This document shows positions 1 through 21,217 of a DNA stretch of 64,000 nucleotides, piece by piece. Each line of letters starts with the position of its first letter. The stretch's first letter is position 1. Source of the DNA: Scortum barcoo. Taxonomy: Eukaryota > Chordata > Actinopteri > Centrarchiformes > Terapontidae. Both the position numbers and the translations under genes were made by a program. The notes under the pieces are model-generated. The model did no database searches. It saw nothing but the letters and a program-made list of their open reading frames with translations, and was not told the DNA's origin. The stretch lies in the NCBI GenBank assembly GCA_023238725.1, contig CM041553.1, positions 19,255,501-19,319,500 of the forward strand. The letters run 5' to 3'.

Positions 1-199
1 TGTCAGTTGTCAATATAAAAATTAAGAAAAAGTGTTCTCTATTTATCAGTGAGCTTTAGCTATATGAAGTATATAAGCTTGAGAAAGAATTGTCACTGCT
101 TGAGGTCTGCTTTTTATAGTTTGTTATAGACTGTGCGTCTGTGAAATCACCTTTGTTTTTAATGCAAATAACTTTATTCTTCTCCCGTTACTCTTACAG

Positions 200-9178
<8,979 letters not shown>

Positions 9179-10134
9179 ACTACATTGGCAATTTGGACTT
9201 GTGGCTTGTTTTTATCTCAATAGAGTGACGGTTACACATTTACAGTTTTAAATCAAAGCAACAAGTTTGTGTCAAATATCTGGCCATAATTCAAATTTTT
9301 GTATCAATAATCAATTTTATATTTGAGGTAAGTAAAACAATCATGTATACTGAACATAAACTTAACGTTAAGTAAATGTTATTGGATGTTAGTTATTTGC
9401 ACTGGAACTGTTAACAAATGCAGTTGATGGTTTAAAATATATTTAACAATAAAATTGCACTAGTTTGTGACTCAACACAACAAAATATTTAATGTTGGAT
9501 CAATGTGTGGAACTATCAGTTTTATTGCTTAAATGTGCAACACTGCAGGTTTCATAGCAGATTACAGTACATTTTGCTGTCCTTGATACCACCACTGGGG
9601 GGCACTAACACTGCATATCTTCAAATCCTCAATGTTTAGTTTCATCCAATGTGTAAAGCAGTTTCAAGGCAAATGGCAAAGAAAAAAATGAATACAGAGT
9701 CAATTATTTATATTTGACCTGCTTTATTTACTAAAATATATGGACACATTAGCAACATATAAAACTGACTGTGTGTGGAAGAAGAGAGCATAATGAACAC
9801 AGACCAGGAGAGGGACAGGATAAGATGGCACACTTGAGACAAGAGAAATGTTTAAAAAGGTCTTAAATACACAAAGATGTGAAGAAACTCCACACAGGGA
9901 GGACACATACCACCACGATAAATGAAACACAAACAGACTGATGTCACTTTAAGAATAATATAAACAGAACTCTTAAAGAGTAGGAGGAGAAATATCAACA
10001 GAGGAAACAGAAATATACACAATAAATCACCAGAATTTATTAACAGATACCACATTTTGTTGAGTTAAGTGGTTTCTACAGAAGCGATAACAGAGTATAT
10101 TTAGAATGTGACCGTTTGGCTGTGAGTGCACCGA
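9179..10134. other. Convergent spacer between ecpas and smc2, including the smc2 3' UTR
   Basis: AT-rich sequence with no supportable gene. On the minus strand AATAAA (plus-strand TTTATT) occurs at 10036-10041, about 95 bases past the smc2 stop, and again at 9723-9728. These are candidate smc2 polyadenylation signals. The two genes are tail to tail. Confidence 0.55.
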
Positions 10135-13100
10135 TTAGCTGATGAGCTGTTTGGTCCTCTTGTCTTTCGGCCGGGCCTTGTCCTGTCCTTTCTGTGGGAG
10201 GTTGGCGTCGCTCTGGCTGAGAGCCGTCCGTGTGACCGTGGACATGCCGTCGACAAACTTGGTCTTGAAAAGCACGTTGGCGTTGGTGAACATGCCGTCC
10301 TTTAGGGACACCACCACAAACTGCAGGGAGAGATTTTTTTTTAAAAAAAAAGGGATCTCGAGTAAATGTTTTGCTCGGTGTTTGTTCTTGGGCGCACTGA
10401 TAACATGAGTAAAAATGTGGTGAATGCAACGTGTACATTGCAAGCATTGTGGTGAAACCTTTAACCATCACCCACCAAAGCATCAAGAATGACTGGACTA
10501 ATCTATTTAATATATGGAAGCAGGTTTTCTGATTTAAAGCTCAATAAAGTATTACTGTTTTACTACTTCAGCTTACCTGGGAGTGTCTGAAATGTGTGCG
10601 CAGCATCTGTCCAATGTTCTGCGTGTGTGATAGATCCAGGGCGGCGTCCACCTCGTCTAAGATGTAGATGGGAGCGGGTTTGAACAGCAGCATGGCCAGG
10701 ATGAGGGACAAGGCCACCAGTGATCTAAAAACACAGACACAGGGAGGGCTCTCAATAAGTGACTGACTTCATCATCATCATCAACCGGAGAAACCTGACA
10801 AAGAAACCTTTACATTCACACTTAAATTGCTGTGTGAGAACAAAAAGACAACACTCATGGACCACATAAGTGCATTTTGCTGACCTCTGCCCCCCGCTGA
10901 GCTCAGTGAGGTTCTCCTTCCAGGTGTTCCCCAAAGCCACCTTGAACTCGAGGCCCTCCAAGACCCCGCAGCCCTGAGGCGGAGCCAGTTTAGCAGTAGC
11001 CCCTGGCAGCAGAGTGGAGAAAATGGAGCCAAAGTCTTTGTTTACCTGCAGAGGAAGGAAAATAAATCCATGGATCCAAAATCCCAGCATGTCATAATAA
11101 AGTCCTGCTCTTTGATTTTCATTTTGTCCCCAATACACAGAGATATTAAAGCTACCTCTATACCCACCCTCTATAATAAAGCTAGCTAAACTGTATGATA
11201 ATAACAAATTTACTGTTTATTTAGTACCTAAAACCAATGCAGTCTAATCCAACAGACATGTAATAAATCCTCCATGAAGATTTGAATGTTACTGAGGTGT
11301 TGATTCATCTATATCATCATTTTAGAGGCTATAGTTTGCACTGTACTGTATTATACATATATCACATATATTTTTAGTTTTAACTTGTTGTACTTAATAA
11401 ACCGGTAACTGGAGTGAATATTGTCTTTAAACACACGTGGTTATATTGGCAAATGTTAGAGAAAAGAGGGAGACAATTGCAAATGTAGGAAAAAGAAATG
11501 GTTTGCTGACAGAGAGCCGACCTTCTGCCACGCCACGTTGAGAGCCTCGTTCTTCTTCTGATCCAGCTCCTCGATGGTCTGCAAGATTTTGGCTTTGTCG
11601 TTCTCCACGATCCTCTTCTTCTTCATCAGGTCGTTGTACTGCGGGAAAGGAGGGGAGGACGGTTTGCGTGAGACACATGAGGGCGTTCAGAGCTGGAAAT
11701 TGCTGACGCAGCAAAGCCTTTCCTGAGCCTTTGTCCTCACCCTTTCCTCCGCCTCGTTCAGCATGTTCATGGCCCTCTTGTTGACGTTCCTCTCCAGCTT
11801 GGTGGTGGTCTCCTCCAGCTTCTTCAGCCGCTGGCCGGCCTCGCGGGGGTTGTTGGTCTTGAAGTCGTAAGAAGTGTTGGGCTGGCCGAAGAACTGGCGC
11901 TCAGAGTGAATCCAGTCGTGTTCCTCCAGCATCCGAGACACCTGGAGGAAGAAAGTGTGACAGGTGAGAGAAAGACGGAGAAACGTTTATGGGAGCACCG
12001 TCCTACTACATAAGATGATACTTTCAGGGATCTCGTAGATCGTGAAAATATATTATTATAATATATTGTAAGTATAAGAGTGTGTGTGTGTGTGTGTGTG
12101 TGTACCTTGTCAGCAGCTTCCTGGCTGTCTTTGCGGTGCTTGCTGATGTTGTGCTCGAGTTCCTTGATCTTCAGCTGGACTTCGTTGTTCTGCTCCCTTA
12201 TTTTATTGGCCTCTGTGCTCTTCCCCTGGAACGTTCGATTGGATAAAAAAGAAAATAGTCATATTTTAGAAACTCCAAACAGTGAAGTCAATACTAGAAA
12301 ATTAAGAAAGAAATAGACAAATCTAAGAGTTGCAAGTACAGTGAAAAAAAAAAAAAAAAAAAAAAAAGACATACTGTGGTCCGAAGAGGTTTCGGTTAGA
12401 TGACATTTATTACAATTTGTTGCTTTATTTCAAGAGTCTTCAGCCTTGATCTCCTTGTGCAAAATCTAGTACTAATGCTGCTACTCTAAGCCTCTCAAAT
12501 AGGGGTTAAAAACCACAGTATTAAAGGCAAAATTGTATTCACCTTGAGCTCTTTGTCCTGAGCCATGATCACTTCCTTCTGCTTGGCGAGCTCCTCTTGG
12601 GCTTTACGCACTGCCTCCTGCGCAGAGAGACAGGATGAAGTTTAGTGAAGATGGGAAGCTGTGGCAAATGACATACTTATTCACTGAATTAGATGACTTA
12701 TTTAAGCCAGTTATTCCCCAAAACATTAGTGGGAGACAGTCTGAAAATTGTCTTCAAAACTACAAATTTTAAATGTGACTGTGATGCAATTCTATACATA
12801 CACACTTTCAAATAGACTCAAATACCTTGTTCTGTGATACGGTGCAAGCCATGCTGTCTATCTGCTCCTGGATGGCCGCGATGGCTTCGTCCACAGCCTG
12901 AATCTGCTGCTCATAGCCGGCCTGCTCCCTCCTCAGCTCCTCCAGCTCCAGGGCCACGGCGTCCGACTCCTGCTGCTTCTGCTTCAGCTTCTTGTTGAAG
13001 GCGTCGGCTTTGGCCTTGGCGGCGTTGAGCTTCTGCTGGGCGGCCTTCAGCTCCTTCTCCCTCTCAGCCTCGGCGTTCTTCATCTTGTTCTCCAGCACCT

Positions 13101-16100
13101 TGTACTTCTCCTCTGCCCGTTTCTGCACTTCCTTGGTGACGCGCAAAGTCTCCTCGCTCTCCTCTGGTTGGGCAAACACGGCAGCACGGTTGAGTTAGCC
13201 ACAAAGAGAACAAAGATTAAAGCAGAGTCGGTGTATTTTCTTACTTTAAATATTCTATCAGACCTGTAGATAATATGTAAGGCAAATCTAACATATATTT
13301 CTATACAGTATGCAGGAAGTGCTGAGTTGAATTCATTTATTAGGTTAAATAGTGTGTTTGTGCACATTTCAGCGTTCTGACCGATGGCCTTGCGCAGCCT
13401 CTCCAGCTCCTCCTGCTGCTGGTGGAAGGAGCTCTGCTGCAGCTTGGCCTGCAGAATCTGCTCCTCCTCCACCTTCAGCTCATACTGCTGCTTCAGCTGA
13501 CGATACCTGAGGGGAGAAAATGTTGTGGAATGTAGTAGTAGAAGTAGAGACTGTAAGAGGTAGGAGAAAAATAAATAAATGAAATAGTGAAAGCTAGAAT
13601 AAACTCTGGAGAATGTGAAAGCAAGTCGCAGGGAAAACTGAGTCGCTGATGACTGTGATGGGATTTATTTTGTGCATTAAAATTCTGTGGGGAGGTCTTT
13701 GGAAGCTATAACTCAAGGAACACAATGTAGATATGTGAAAATGTATCAGAATTATAGCTCGACTGATACAGGAGTTTTGATGCCCATATGGTGGTATTGT
13801 TATTTGGGATTGGGAATTATTTTTCTTTTAAAATCAGAATATATCAAATTCATCAGCCAGTTGTAATATTTTCAACAGTTGTCACAGTGGTAACAATTGT
13901 CAGTTTTCTCTGGTGGACAGACTATCCACAGTTATATCGGTCATGGACTAATACTGCCTTACAGATAGATCAGTTGTGCTCATTTATTTGTGTGGCTCTA
14001 ATCACTATTTAAATGTGTTTATGTATTTAGTGTGTGTTTGTGTCCTCATACTTCTCTGCGGTTCCCTTTAGGCCTGCCAGCTGTCGGTCAGTATCCTGAA
14101 GCTGGGCCTCCTTCTCATTCAAGTTGTCCCGAACGTCCTTCAGTTCCTGGAGGCTGGACAGGACTGATGCCGACTGTGAGCGAGCGCCTGGTGGAAAAGG
14201 AGGTTGAAAAAAGAAAAAAAAGAAGAGTCCATTAGGAAGTCCATTGCATTAAATGACAAGCAGTTTTTTTTAATGCTTGCATGCAAAACATTATTTAATT
14301 TAATATTAGTCATATTAGTGCAAACTTTATAAAACTCAGATGAAGCAAACAACATTCTAAGCAATAGTTAAAACATTTGGATGCACAGGATAACAAATTG
14401 TGGCACGTTTCAAAGCAAGCTTTTGTGTTGCTTTTTGCTTGCTCTCCACAAGCTTACCAGCCTAACATGCTGCAGACTGACTCAGTGACAGAAGCATAAT
14501 CTAACTCTCTCACCTCCACTCAGAGTTCCCTGCGGGTCAAAGATGTCCCCTCCGAGAGTGACGGTCTTGGTCATCACCTGCTTATCAAAAGCCACCTTTT
14601 TGGCGTTGTCCAGAGTGTCGCACACCAGAGTGGAGCCAAAGACGTACTCCATGGCCTTACGCAGGTCAGCTTCGTAGCCCACCAGGGACAGAGCCGTGTG
14701 GACGTTGTCTTCTCCAACCTGAGGAGACAGCCAAGATTGAGGAAGAGATTCATATTTCTTGACCGGACAGAATATATTTCCAAACTGGGCAGCATTTCAT
14801 TCCCTCACCAGGTTCTTGGCAGCGCTGACCACTTTGTCATTAAGTGTCTTGGCAGAGATCTTGTTCAGGGGAATGATGGTGTATCTCCGCTGCAGCTCTC
14901 CCTTCTCCAACAGCTTTTTACCGGTCACCTGTTCAAAGACAAAAAAAACAAAAAAACAAACAAAAAAAAAAGACAGTCATATCCCAGACTCAAGTCGCAT
15001 GCATGCCCCACTGGTCTGCAGATCAAACGAGAAGGGCTAAACAATGATTACACTAAAACACAGTGCACACCGACCTCTGTGTCCACTACGATGTTATAGA
15101 GGCGGCCTCCTGCGACGACCTCCAGTCCTGTTGCGTAGGAGACATCGCGGACTGTGATCAGGTTAGCCAGCAGCCCCTTCACTTTGCTGCGGTCCCACCC
15201 TCGCTCCGGGTCCCTACAAAGACAGCAAATACACATAAAACACATTGAAAACGCTGCTGAAACTCTTCTTAAGGCCCAAGACGACACGATGAGACAGCGA
15301 GTGACTCCCTCACGCACACACACACAAACAAATCATAAATTACTCAAACACACTTTGAGAATATCAGATAATTGCCACTTCACTAAGCTTTAGTCCACAT
15401 CGATTAAGTCACCTGCAGATCTGGCACACATTATGTGTGTTGTTTCAAAAAAGAAATCTCCTTTACTAAACATAACACACCAACAAGAACTTATGTAATT
15501 ATGTGTACAACACAAAAGAAGAGTTAACATGGGGTTCCTCCTTAGGTGATGTGTTCCAATGTATTATAATAAGCATCACATGCATATCATTAATTACTTT
15601 GAAGTACTCTCCACAGTGATCCCCATGTTATATTGTTATATAATATTACATGTGCCTGTTTTAAACCATTACAACATTACAGTTTGTCAAGAGTACCTCA
15701 CTGCTATTTCCAATCTATTTGTTCAAAACATTTTGGGAAATTCCCAGCATAGAAAGCATAGATCCACCCAAATTAAAGTCTGGGTAGATGTCTAATTAAG
15801 TAAAACAATTAATGCAGGCTTTTATATTCAGAACAGATAACTTCTTTCAAAAAAGTTACTTTTTATTTGGTTGTTATCAGGAGCATTACAAAAGTAGGCA
15901 CATCTAAATTGAAAACATACAGAGCAGTTAAGGTAATGAGAAAATTAATTCAGCTTTAATTCTTACTTGTACTCAAAGCGCAGGTTGGGGAAGCGAGACA
16001 CGAGACGTTCATAGGTCTCTTTAAGCTTAGCCACCTCTCTGGACAGCTGCCTTCTGCTGTCCAGCAGACTCTCCTCCTTCCCATCTGCATTCAAACACAA

Positions 16101-19100
16101 ACACAAAAACCAAATGTTATAAAACGCGTAACATAATGAATGGCAGCTACCACGAGTACAAGAGGCTTCCTACATCTGCTCACAAACACACGCTCTACCT
16201 TCATAGTTGAGTTTAGCAAGCTCAGCCTGTAGTTTCTCCCTGCTGCTTCTGACAGCCTGCAGGGTGTCCTGGTCCTTCTTGTAGCCACCGTCCATCTTTT
16301 TCACCTCTGCCTGTTTGGTCTTCAGCTCAGCCTGGGCATGCTTCAGGGTCATCTGGGCCTGGAGAGACAGGAAGACAGAGACAAGATGAATGAACAATCT
16401 TTGAAAACGATGAGACTGAAATTGAGTAGAATTTTAGAAACAGTAGTACTGCAGTCAATATTTCTGCTACTGAGCATAAATGTGAAAAATTGAAAAGAAT
16501 TGCTGTTAAAAAAAAAAAAACTGGCCACCTGACATCACTTTCCCTGGCAAATGTGTTCAAGTCCTTTCCTCACCTGCTTGGCCTCAGTATCGGCTTTGCT
16601 CATGTCATTCTTGCAGGTCATCATCTGCCCGGCCAGCGTGGCCTCCTCTCCGTCCTCGTTGGTAGAGAGGCCTGCAGACACGGCCCTAAAATGCTGCTCG
16701 GCCGCCTCGAGGGCTGCGCTGTCCTTCTGCCCCTCCTCCTGTAGAGCCTGAAGCTGCTCCGTCAACTTAGAAACCTCCTTTTCTTTCACCACAAGCATTT
16801 TCTTATCCTGATGATTAAGGGAAACAACTGTTTTGATCAAGAATACAGTTTGTTTTAAAAAGAGGTTCAATAAGTCATATAGACAGATTTAACTTAAATT
16901 TATTGTCCCATTACCTCCTCCATAGTCTTGACAAGCTCCTTCCTCTTCTTGGTTTCGTCTTTGACATTCTGTTTTTTCATGTCAAGCGCACTTTGAGCTT
17001 TGGCATCCACACGTTGCACCTCAGCCAGAGTCTCCTCCAGCGACTTTAATACTCCATTCACTTCCTACAGATGAGCAGACAAACAAAGACAAAAGTAAGA
17101 TACCTGATTTTACTTTGAGAAGAAAGCTTTGAAATTTGATGGGCTACAGATAATTTTCCAAGATGTCTTTTCCACATTTTTAACAAAATTAACTTTGTCA
17201 AGATTAAAGAATGTGTAAAATAAAGTTACAAATGACAGCTGGAGGTCTTTCTACAGAAAAAGTGCTATAAAGCCACAAACGCTGAAAGAAAAAACTCTCC
17301 TCTGAAGTTTAATAAATGCACAAATATTTCCAGTGTACCTGGTCTTTTTTCTTCTGCAGCTCCTGAATCTGGGCTGAGAGCTCCTGGACTTTGCTCTCAT
17401 TCTCTGCCATGGTGGCTTGCATCTTGGCAATGTTATCCTGCATCACCTTCAGATTATCTGCCGATTTCACCTTGGTCTCCTCTGCACACACGAAAGAGCC
17501 AGGCCACGTACAGCCGTGACAAGTGCTGAATCTCACGCATCAGCTTCTGGTACTCCAAGTATGATGATCGTTCCTGCAGAGGGAGGAAGGTTTAGAAAAA
17601 AAAAAGGAAACTTAAAAACATAGAATGTAAAAATCTGAATTATTGCCATCGTATTTAAGTCACAACAGGCAATATGTATGTTTAGATTTTGCTGTGAACC
17701 CACCTCTTGCAGTTTTTGCATGGTTGGAGTAATTTCCTCATCCAAGATCTTAAAGAGTAAACAAAGAGAAAAACGTCTCAACAGTTGTTAGAGTTGCATT
17801 TGTGCTGTATCTCCAGCGCAGAATAAACAGGAACAGTTGTCAAAGTTGAGTTTGGTTATGTGACATACCGTCTGAATCTCCTTCAGCTTGGCCTCCTTTT
17901 TCTCAATGGTTTTTTGAGCGCTAATCTTTTTGCATTCATACATCCTGGTTCCTGCTGCCTCCTCAATCATGGCGAGGATCTGAAAGAAATTAGGGCGTCA
18001 TTGAAAAACCAGAAAAAAAGCAGGAAGATTTGTATGAAAAAGTATACATGGTGACAGTGTGTTTTACCTCTGGTGGCTTCATGTTTAAAACTTTGGTGAT
18101 CCTCCCCTAAAATATTGGAAACATCACAAGATATAAAACCAGGGTTCCTGCACGTTTCCCAAAGTCAAATTCAAGCACTTCTCAAGCATTTTCAAGGTTT
18201 CCCAGCACCATGCAGCTGCGGTAAAATCTGCTCAAATCAAATTAATCTCTCTCATTTTCTTTATCTAAAAAGCAAATCAGTCAAACAGCTATTACTTATA
18301 TTAATGCAACTAGAATTCAAACACTTTATTATCAATCTTTTCCAAGGATTTCCAGCAGCCATACAAACCCTGTAAAACACTGCAGAGATCTGAAACAGAA
18401 ACCAGGCACACCGCTGCAGACACAAGACTGACCTGCATGATGAGAAAATGAGGGTTGTTGACGTTGAGGCCGACAGAGCAGAACAAATCCTGTACTCTGG
18501 TGTTGTTAGCGTTGACTCCATTGATCAGGTACTTATTCCTGCCACCGATTACCACCTTAAGACAGGAAGGGTTTTAGTATTAGCGTAGAAACACAATGAC
18601 ATTGCCCAAAAATCATGTGTATCTCTTTGCCAACCTGTCTGGTGACGGTGATCTCGTCGTGGGTTTCAAACCCCAGAGGACTCTGGCTCTTGTTGGAGTT
18701 GTCAAAGGTGATAGACACGGTGGCCTTGGTGATGCCACCCTGCCCATTTTTGTAGACCAAATCCTGAAGGTTGGAGGCTCGAACCTGACAAGTGAAAACA
18801 AGCAAAGAGACTGTTTAAACCTTTTTAGCCAATTATTAACAAAAATGTACAGAATGATTAAATGGTATTTATGTTAGTTTTATATATCATCTTATATACT
18901 ATATCTGGAACTTTTAGTAATTTGTATTTGTGTGGATTTCTTTCAACACATTTTGAAAATTGTTATGAGGGCAGCCTGTGACTTTACAACACCAAAGACT
19001 TACTCCCTGTAATTGCTGTGCACATGACAAATAAAATCTTGAACATAAGATCAACAGCTCGTTCACCTGTATCGAACAGCTTAATTACTATACAGCCAAT

Positions 19101-19280
19101 AAAACAACCTACGTGTGTGAGATTGGAGATGCCCAGAAGGAAACATATGGAGTCTAAAATATTGGACTTTCCGCTGCCGTTCAGCCCCGTGATGGCGTTG
19201 AAAAGCGGGTCGAAGCCATTGATCTCCGTCCTCTGCGCGTAAGATTTAAATCCTTCAACTATTATCGACTTGATGTGCAT
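10135..19280 (-). CDS. smc2: Structural maintenance of chromosomes protein 2 (condensin core ATPase), complete, 24 exons, one frame break
   Basis: SMC2 pairs with SMC4 in condensin I and II to compact mitotic chromosomes. Exons, 5' to 3' on the minus strand: 19113-19280, 18635-18784, 18433-18555, 18068-18106, 17869-17979, 17704-17748, 17339-17573, 16915-17064, 16574-16807, 16199-16358, 15967-16084, 15075-15213, 14809-14928, 14514-14718, 14052-14187, 13382-13506, 12826-13163, 12543-12617, 12106-12225, 11741-11941, 11522-11638, 10885-11045, 10577-10724, 10135-10320. Walker A GLNGSGKSN is at residues 32-40. Two long Glu/Lys-rich coiled coils flank a hinge at about residues 515-670. The signature LSGGQ is near residue 1085 and Walker B with D-loop, YILDEVDAALD, near 1110-1120. 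The start is the first ATG of the conserved MHIKSII motif. Exons sum to 3604 nt: 1200 codons plus stop plus one extra base in exon 7. Allowing for that base, length matches the family (about 1200 aa). Confidence 0.96.
12081..12103. repeat. (TG)n microsatellite abutting the smc2 exon 19 splice donor
   Basis: Read on the minus strand, the intron after exon 19 starts GTACACACAC and continues as a CA repeat, so the microsatellite begins at intron position +3 or +4. Confidence 0.85.
12340..12367. repeat. Poly(A) homopolymer in smc2 intron 18
   Basis: A plus-strand run of about 25 A residues lies inside the intron between smc2 exons 18 and 19. Such runs often mark retroposed 3' ends, but nothing upstream identifies an element. 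Confidence 0.6.
17491..17498 (-). other. smc2: Single-base insertion (frameshift) in smc2 exon 7
   Basis: Exon 7 (17339-17573) enters and leaves in phase 0 but is 235 nt long, one more than a multiple of three. Frame 0 reads through ...HLSRLYVAWLF and then hits TAA within twelve codons. Removing one A from the plus-strand AAA at 17493-17495 joins this to FVCAEETKVKSADNLKVMQ, matching the family without a gap. The break falls near residue 239, early in the N-terminal coiled coil. Confidence 0.9.
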
Positions 19281-19480
19281 CTTTACGCTCTCCTCTTTTG
19301 CTGTTTGCTGTTTGTCTGGGTACCAAGTCGGCGACTTAAAGAAAAAAGTGCAGCACCCGGTTACAGAGCTCAGTGTTTACAACAGACAAGAAGGGAAACT
19401 CTCCAACTTGAATTTTGGCGGGAGCCGCTAGTACGTCCCCTCTGTGCCGGAGAAAAAGTGTGAGCTATTTTACCACGATT
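19281..19480 (-). promoter_or_regulatory. smc2: Presumed smc2 promoter and 5' UTR
   Basis: The sequence immediately upstream of the smc2 ATG is more GC-rich than the flanks and includes a GGCGGGA motif (E2F-like, plus strand near 19417). E2F control is common for condensin genes, but this is inference from one short motif. No clear TATA box is seen. Confidence 0.4.
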
Positions 19481-19695
19481 TATGCACACAGTGAATATGT
19501 TTGATGATAAATGAACATTGATGCATTGGAATTTAAGTATAACATTTAAAAGAAAACTGACATGTCATATCTTTGTACATGAATGTTTTCATTTTCGTCA
19601 GGCACATTTTACAGGCTACTCAAAGGCCCCGCCAGTAGAGGACTTTTGGCGCCACCTGCAGGTAGAAAACTTTTAGCGTTTATATCATAGATAGA

Positions 19696-19714
19696 GTGTG
19701 TGTGTGTGTGTGTG
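19696..19714. repeat. (TG)n microsatellite
   Basis: A short TG run in the smc2-exoc1l spacer. Confidence 0.8.
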
Positions 19715-20119
19715 CGTGCTGTCAGTGGTAGATAATATACATGTTTTCTCTTGTTTTACTGTTTGTACTTGTTATGGCTTAATAATATCTTGCTGACTGT
19801 GTTTTATTATTTTCAATGATGATTCTATCATGTTAATTAATTTAAAACTTTAATTATGACGTCTTACTCACCATTAAGAGCCACAGAAATCCCCAACATT
19901 CGTGTTAATTAATTAAATCAGCTACGTTATTGTGTCCATCCTCCTTTAACTTTGATCAGATACTAAAATGGATTTAATTATCTGTGTCTTTCACGTTGTA
20001 TTTATTCAGCTAACTGATAATCTGTCATTATGTGTGATTATTATTGCTTTCTATTTATTATAGTTTCAATATGAAGTCCTGCATCCATAAATACTATTTT
20101 GAAATACATATATACATAC
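19715..20119. other. AT-rich spacer, no gene seen
   Basis: Very AT-rich sequence between the smc2 promoter region and the interspersed repeat. I see no reading frame, RNA gene or conserved motif that can be supported. Confidence 0.5.
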
Positions 20120-20680
20120 ATATATACACCAAATGTTAACTTGCATTCACTCAAGTACTGTAGTTAAGTACAATTTTGACATATTTTAAAGTTAGTTGAG
20201 TATTTTTCATTTTATTCAACTTTCTTACATCAACACCACTACATTTTTTTTGGAGAAAAAAAACCCTATTACACTTATTTGACAACTTCAGCTACTTTGC
20301 AGATTCAGATTATTCGTGCAAAATATAAATCAACTAATAAAATATGATGTATATATCATGGAGTACACTACCCACCAGTGTATAAAGTAATTAAAATGAG
20401 CTCCACCTTTACCAGCTGTAACATTACACATGAATGCATCAATAATCATAATCCAATAACATAATATATGATTCTATAATGGGACATTCTGCATAATGAG
20501 TACTTTTACTATATCACTATAAAATATTATATTATCATACTTAGATATTGCTGCTTATACTTTTGTACTTTTATTTAAGTAATACTTTAATTGCAAAACT
20601 TGTGACAAAGTTTTCACACAGTAGAATAACTACTTTTACTTAAGTAAAGGATCTGAATTACTTCTTCCACCACTGTTTGT
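20120..20680 (+). mobile_element. Degraded non-autonomous interspersed repeat (MITE-like)
   Basis: This stretch reads as a decayed copy of a repeat I recognise as very common in perciform genomes. It carries alternating paragraphs of TACTTTTACTTAAGTA type. Recognisable blocks are AAAATGAGCTCCACCTTTACC near 20395, CATTCTGCATAATGAGTAC near 20485, and the terminus CTTCTTCCACCACTG ending near 20676. No coding capacity is present. Class assignment (DNA-transposon-derived) is inference; a repeat-library search would settle it. Confidence 0.6.
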
Positions 20681-20871
20681 AGTATTACAGAATGTAATAT
20701 TCCCTCAGGACTGAGTGCAGTCCTTGCCTATCATTAATAAGCCTGGGGTACCACAGACAAGAAAATAATATGAACTACTGTGTAAAGGGAATTACTGAAT
20801 TAATACCGTATTATGACGGTCCTACTTTTAAGAAGGCTAAAGGCAGACAAAGACAAGAAATTTGCAGTTGT

Positions 20872-20877
20872 TTTATT
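20872..20877 (-). terminator. exoc1l: Candidate polyadenylation signal of exoc1l
   Basis: AATAAA on the minus strand, about 340 bases after the exoc1l stop codon and the first good hexamer downstream of it. Confidence 0.5.
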
Positions 20878-21217
20878 GGTTCTCTTTTTGAAATTCACAT
20901 TTTACAATTGCACACACAACAGAATACTTCGAGGGACACATAATCAAAAGGATCACAAAAGTAGATTTCACATTGAACAAATATGAAGCTGCTTGAAACT
21001 TGTGTTTGCCATGAACATAGATTTAGGAGGGTATTAATGCAAAACATATTTAATGATGAAAAACTCTTCATCAAAGCCCTATTGGTACAACAGAAGCCAA
21101 AAGCCTACCTTCACTCCACAACTCTGACTGAAGTTATATACAATGATCCTGACACTAACATAAACACACACCTTAACTGACACACATATATACCCACAAA
21201 CATGTTGAGTCATTTCA

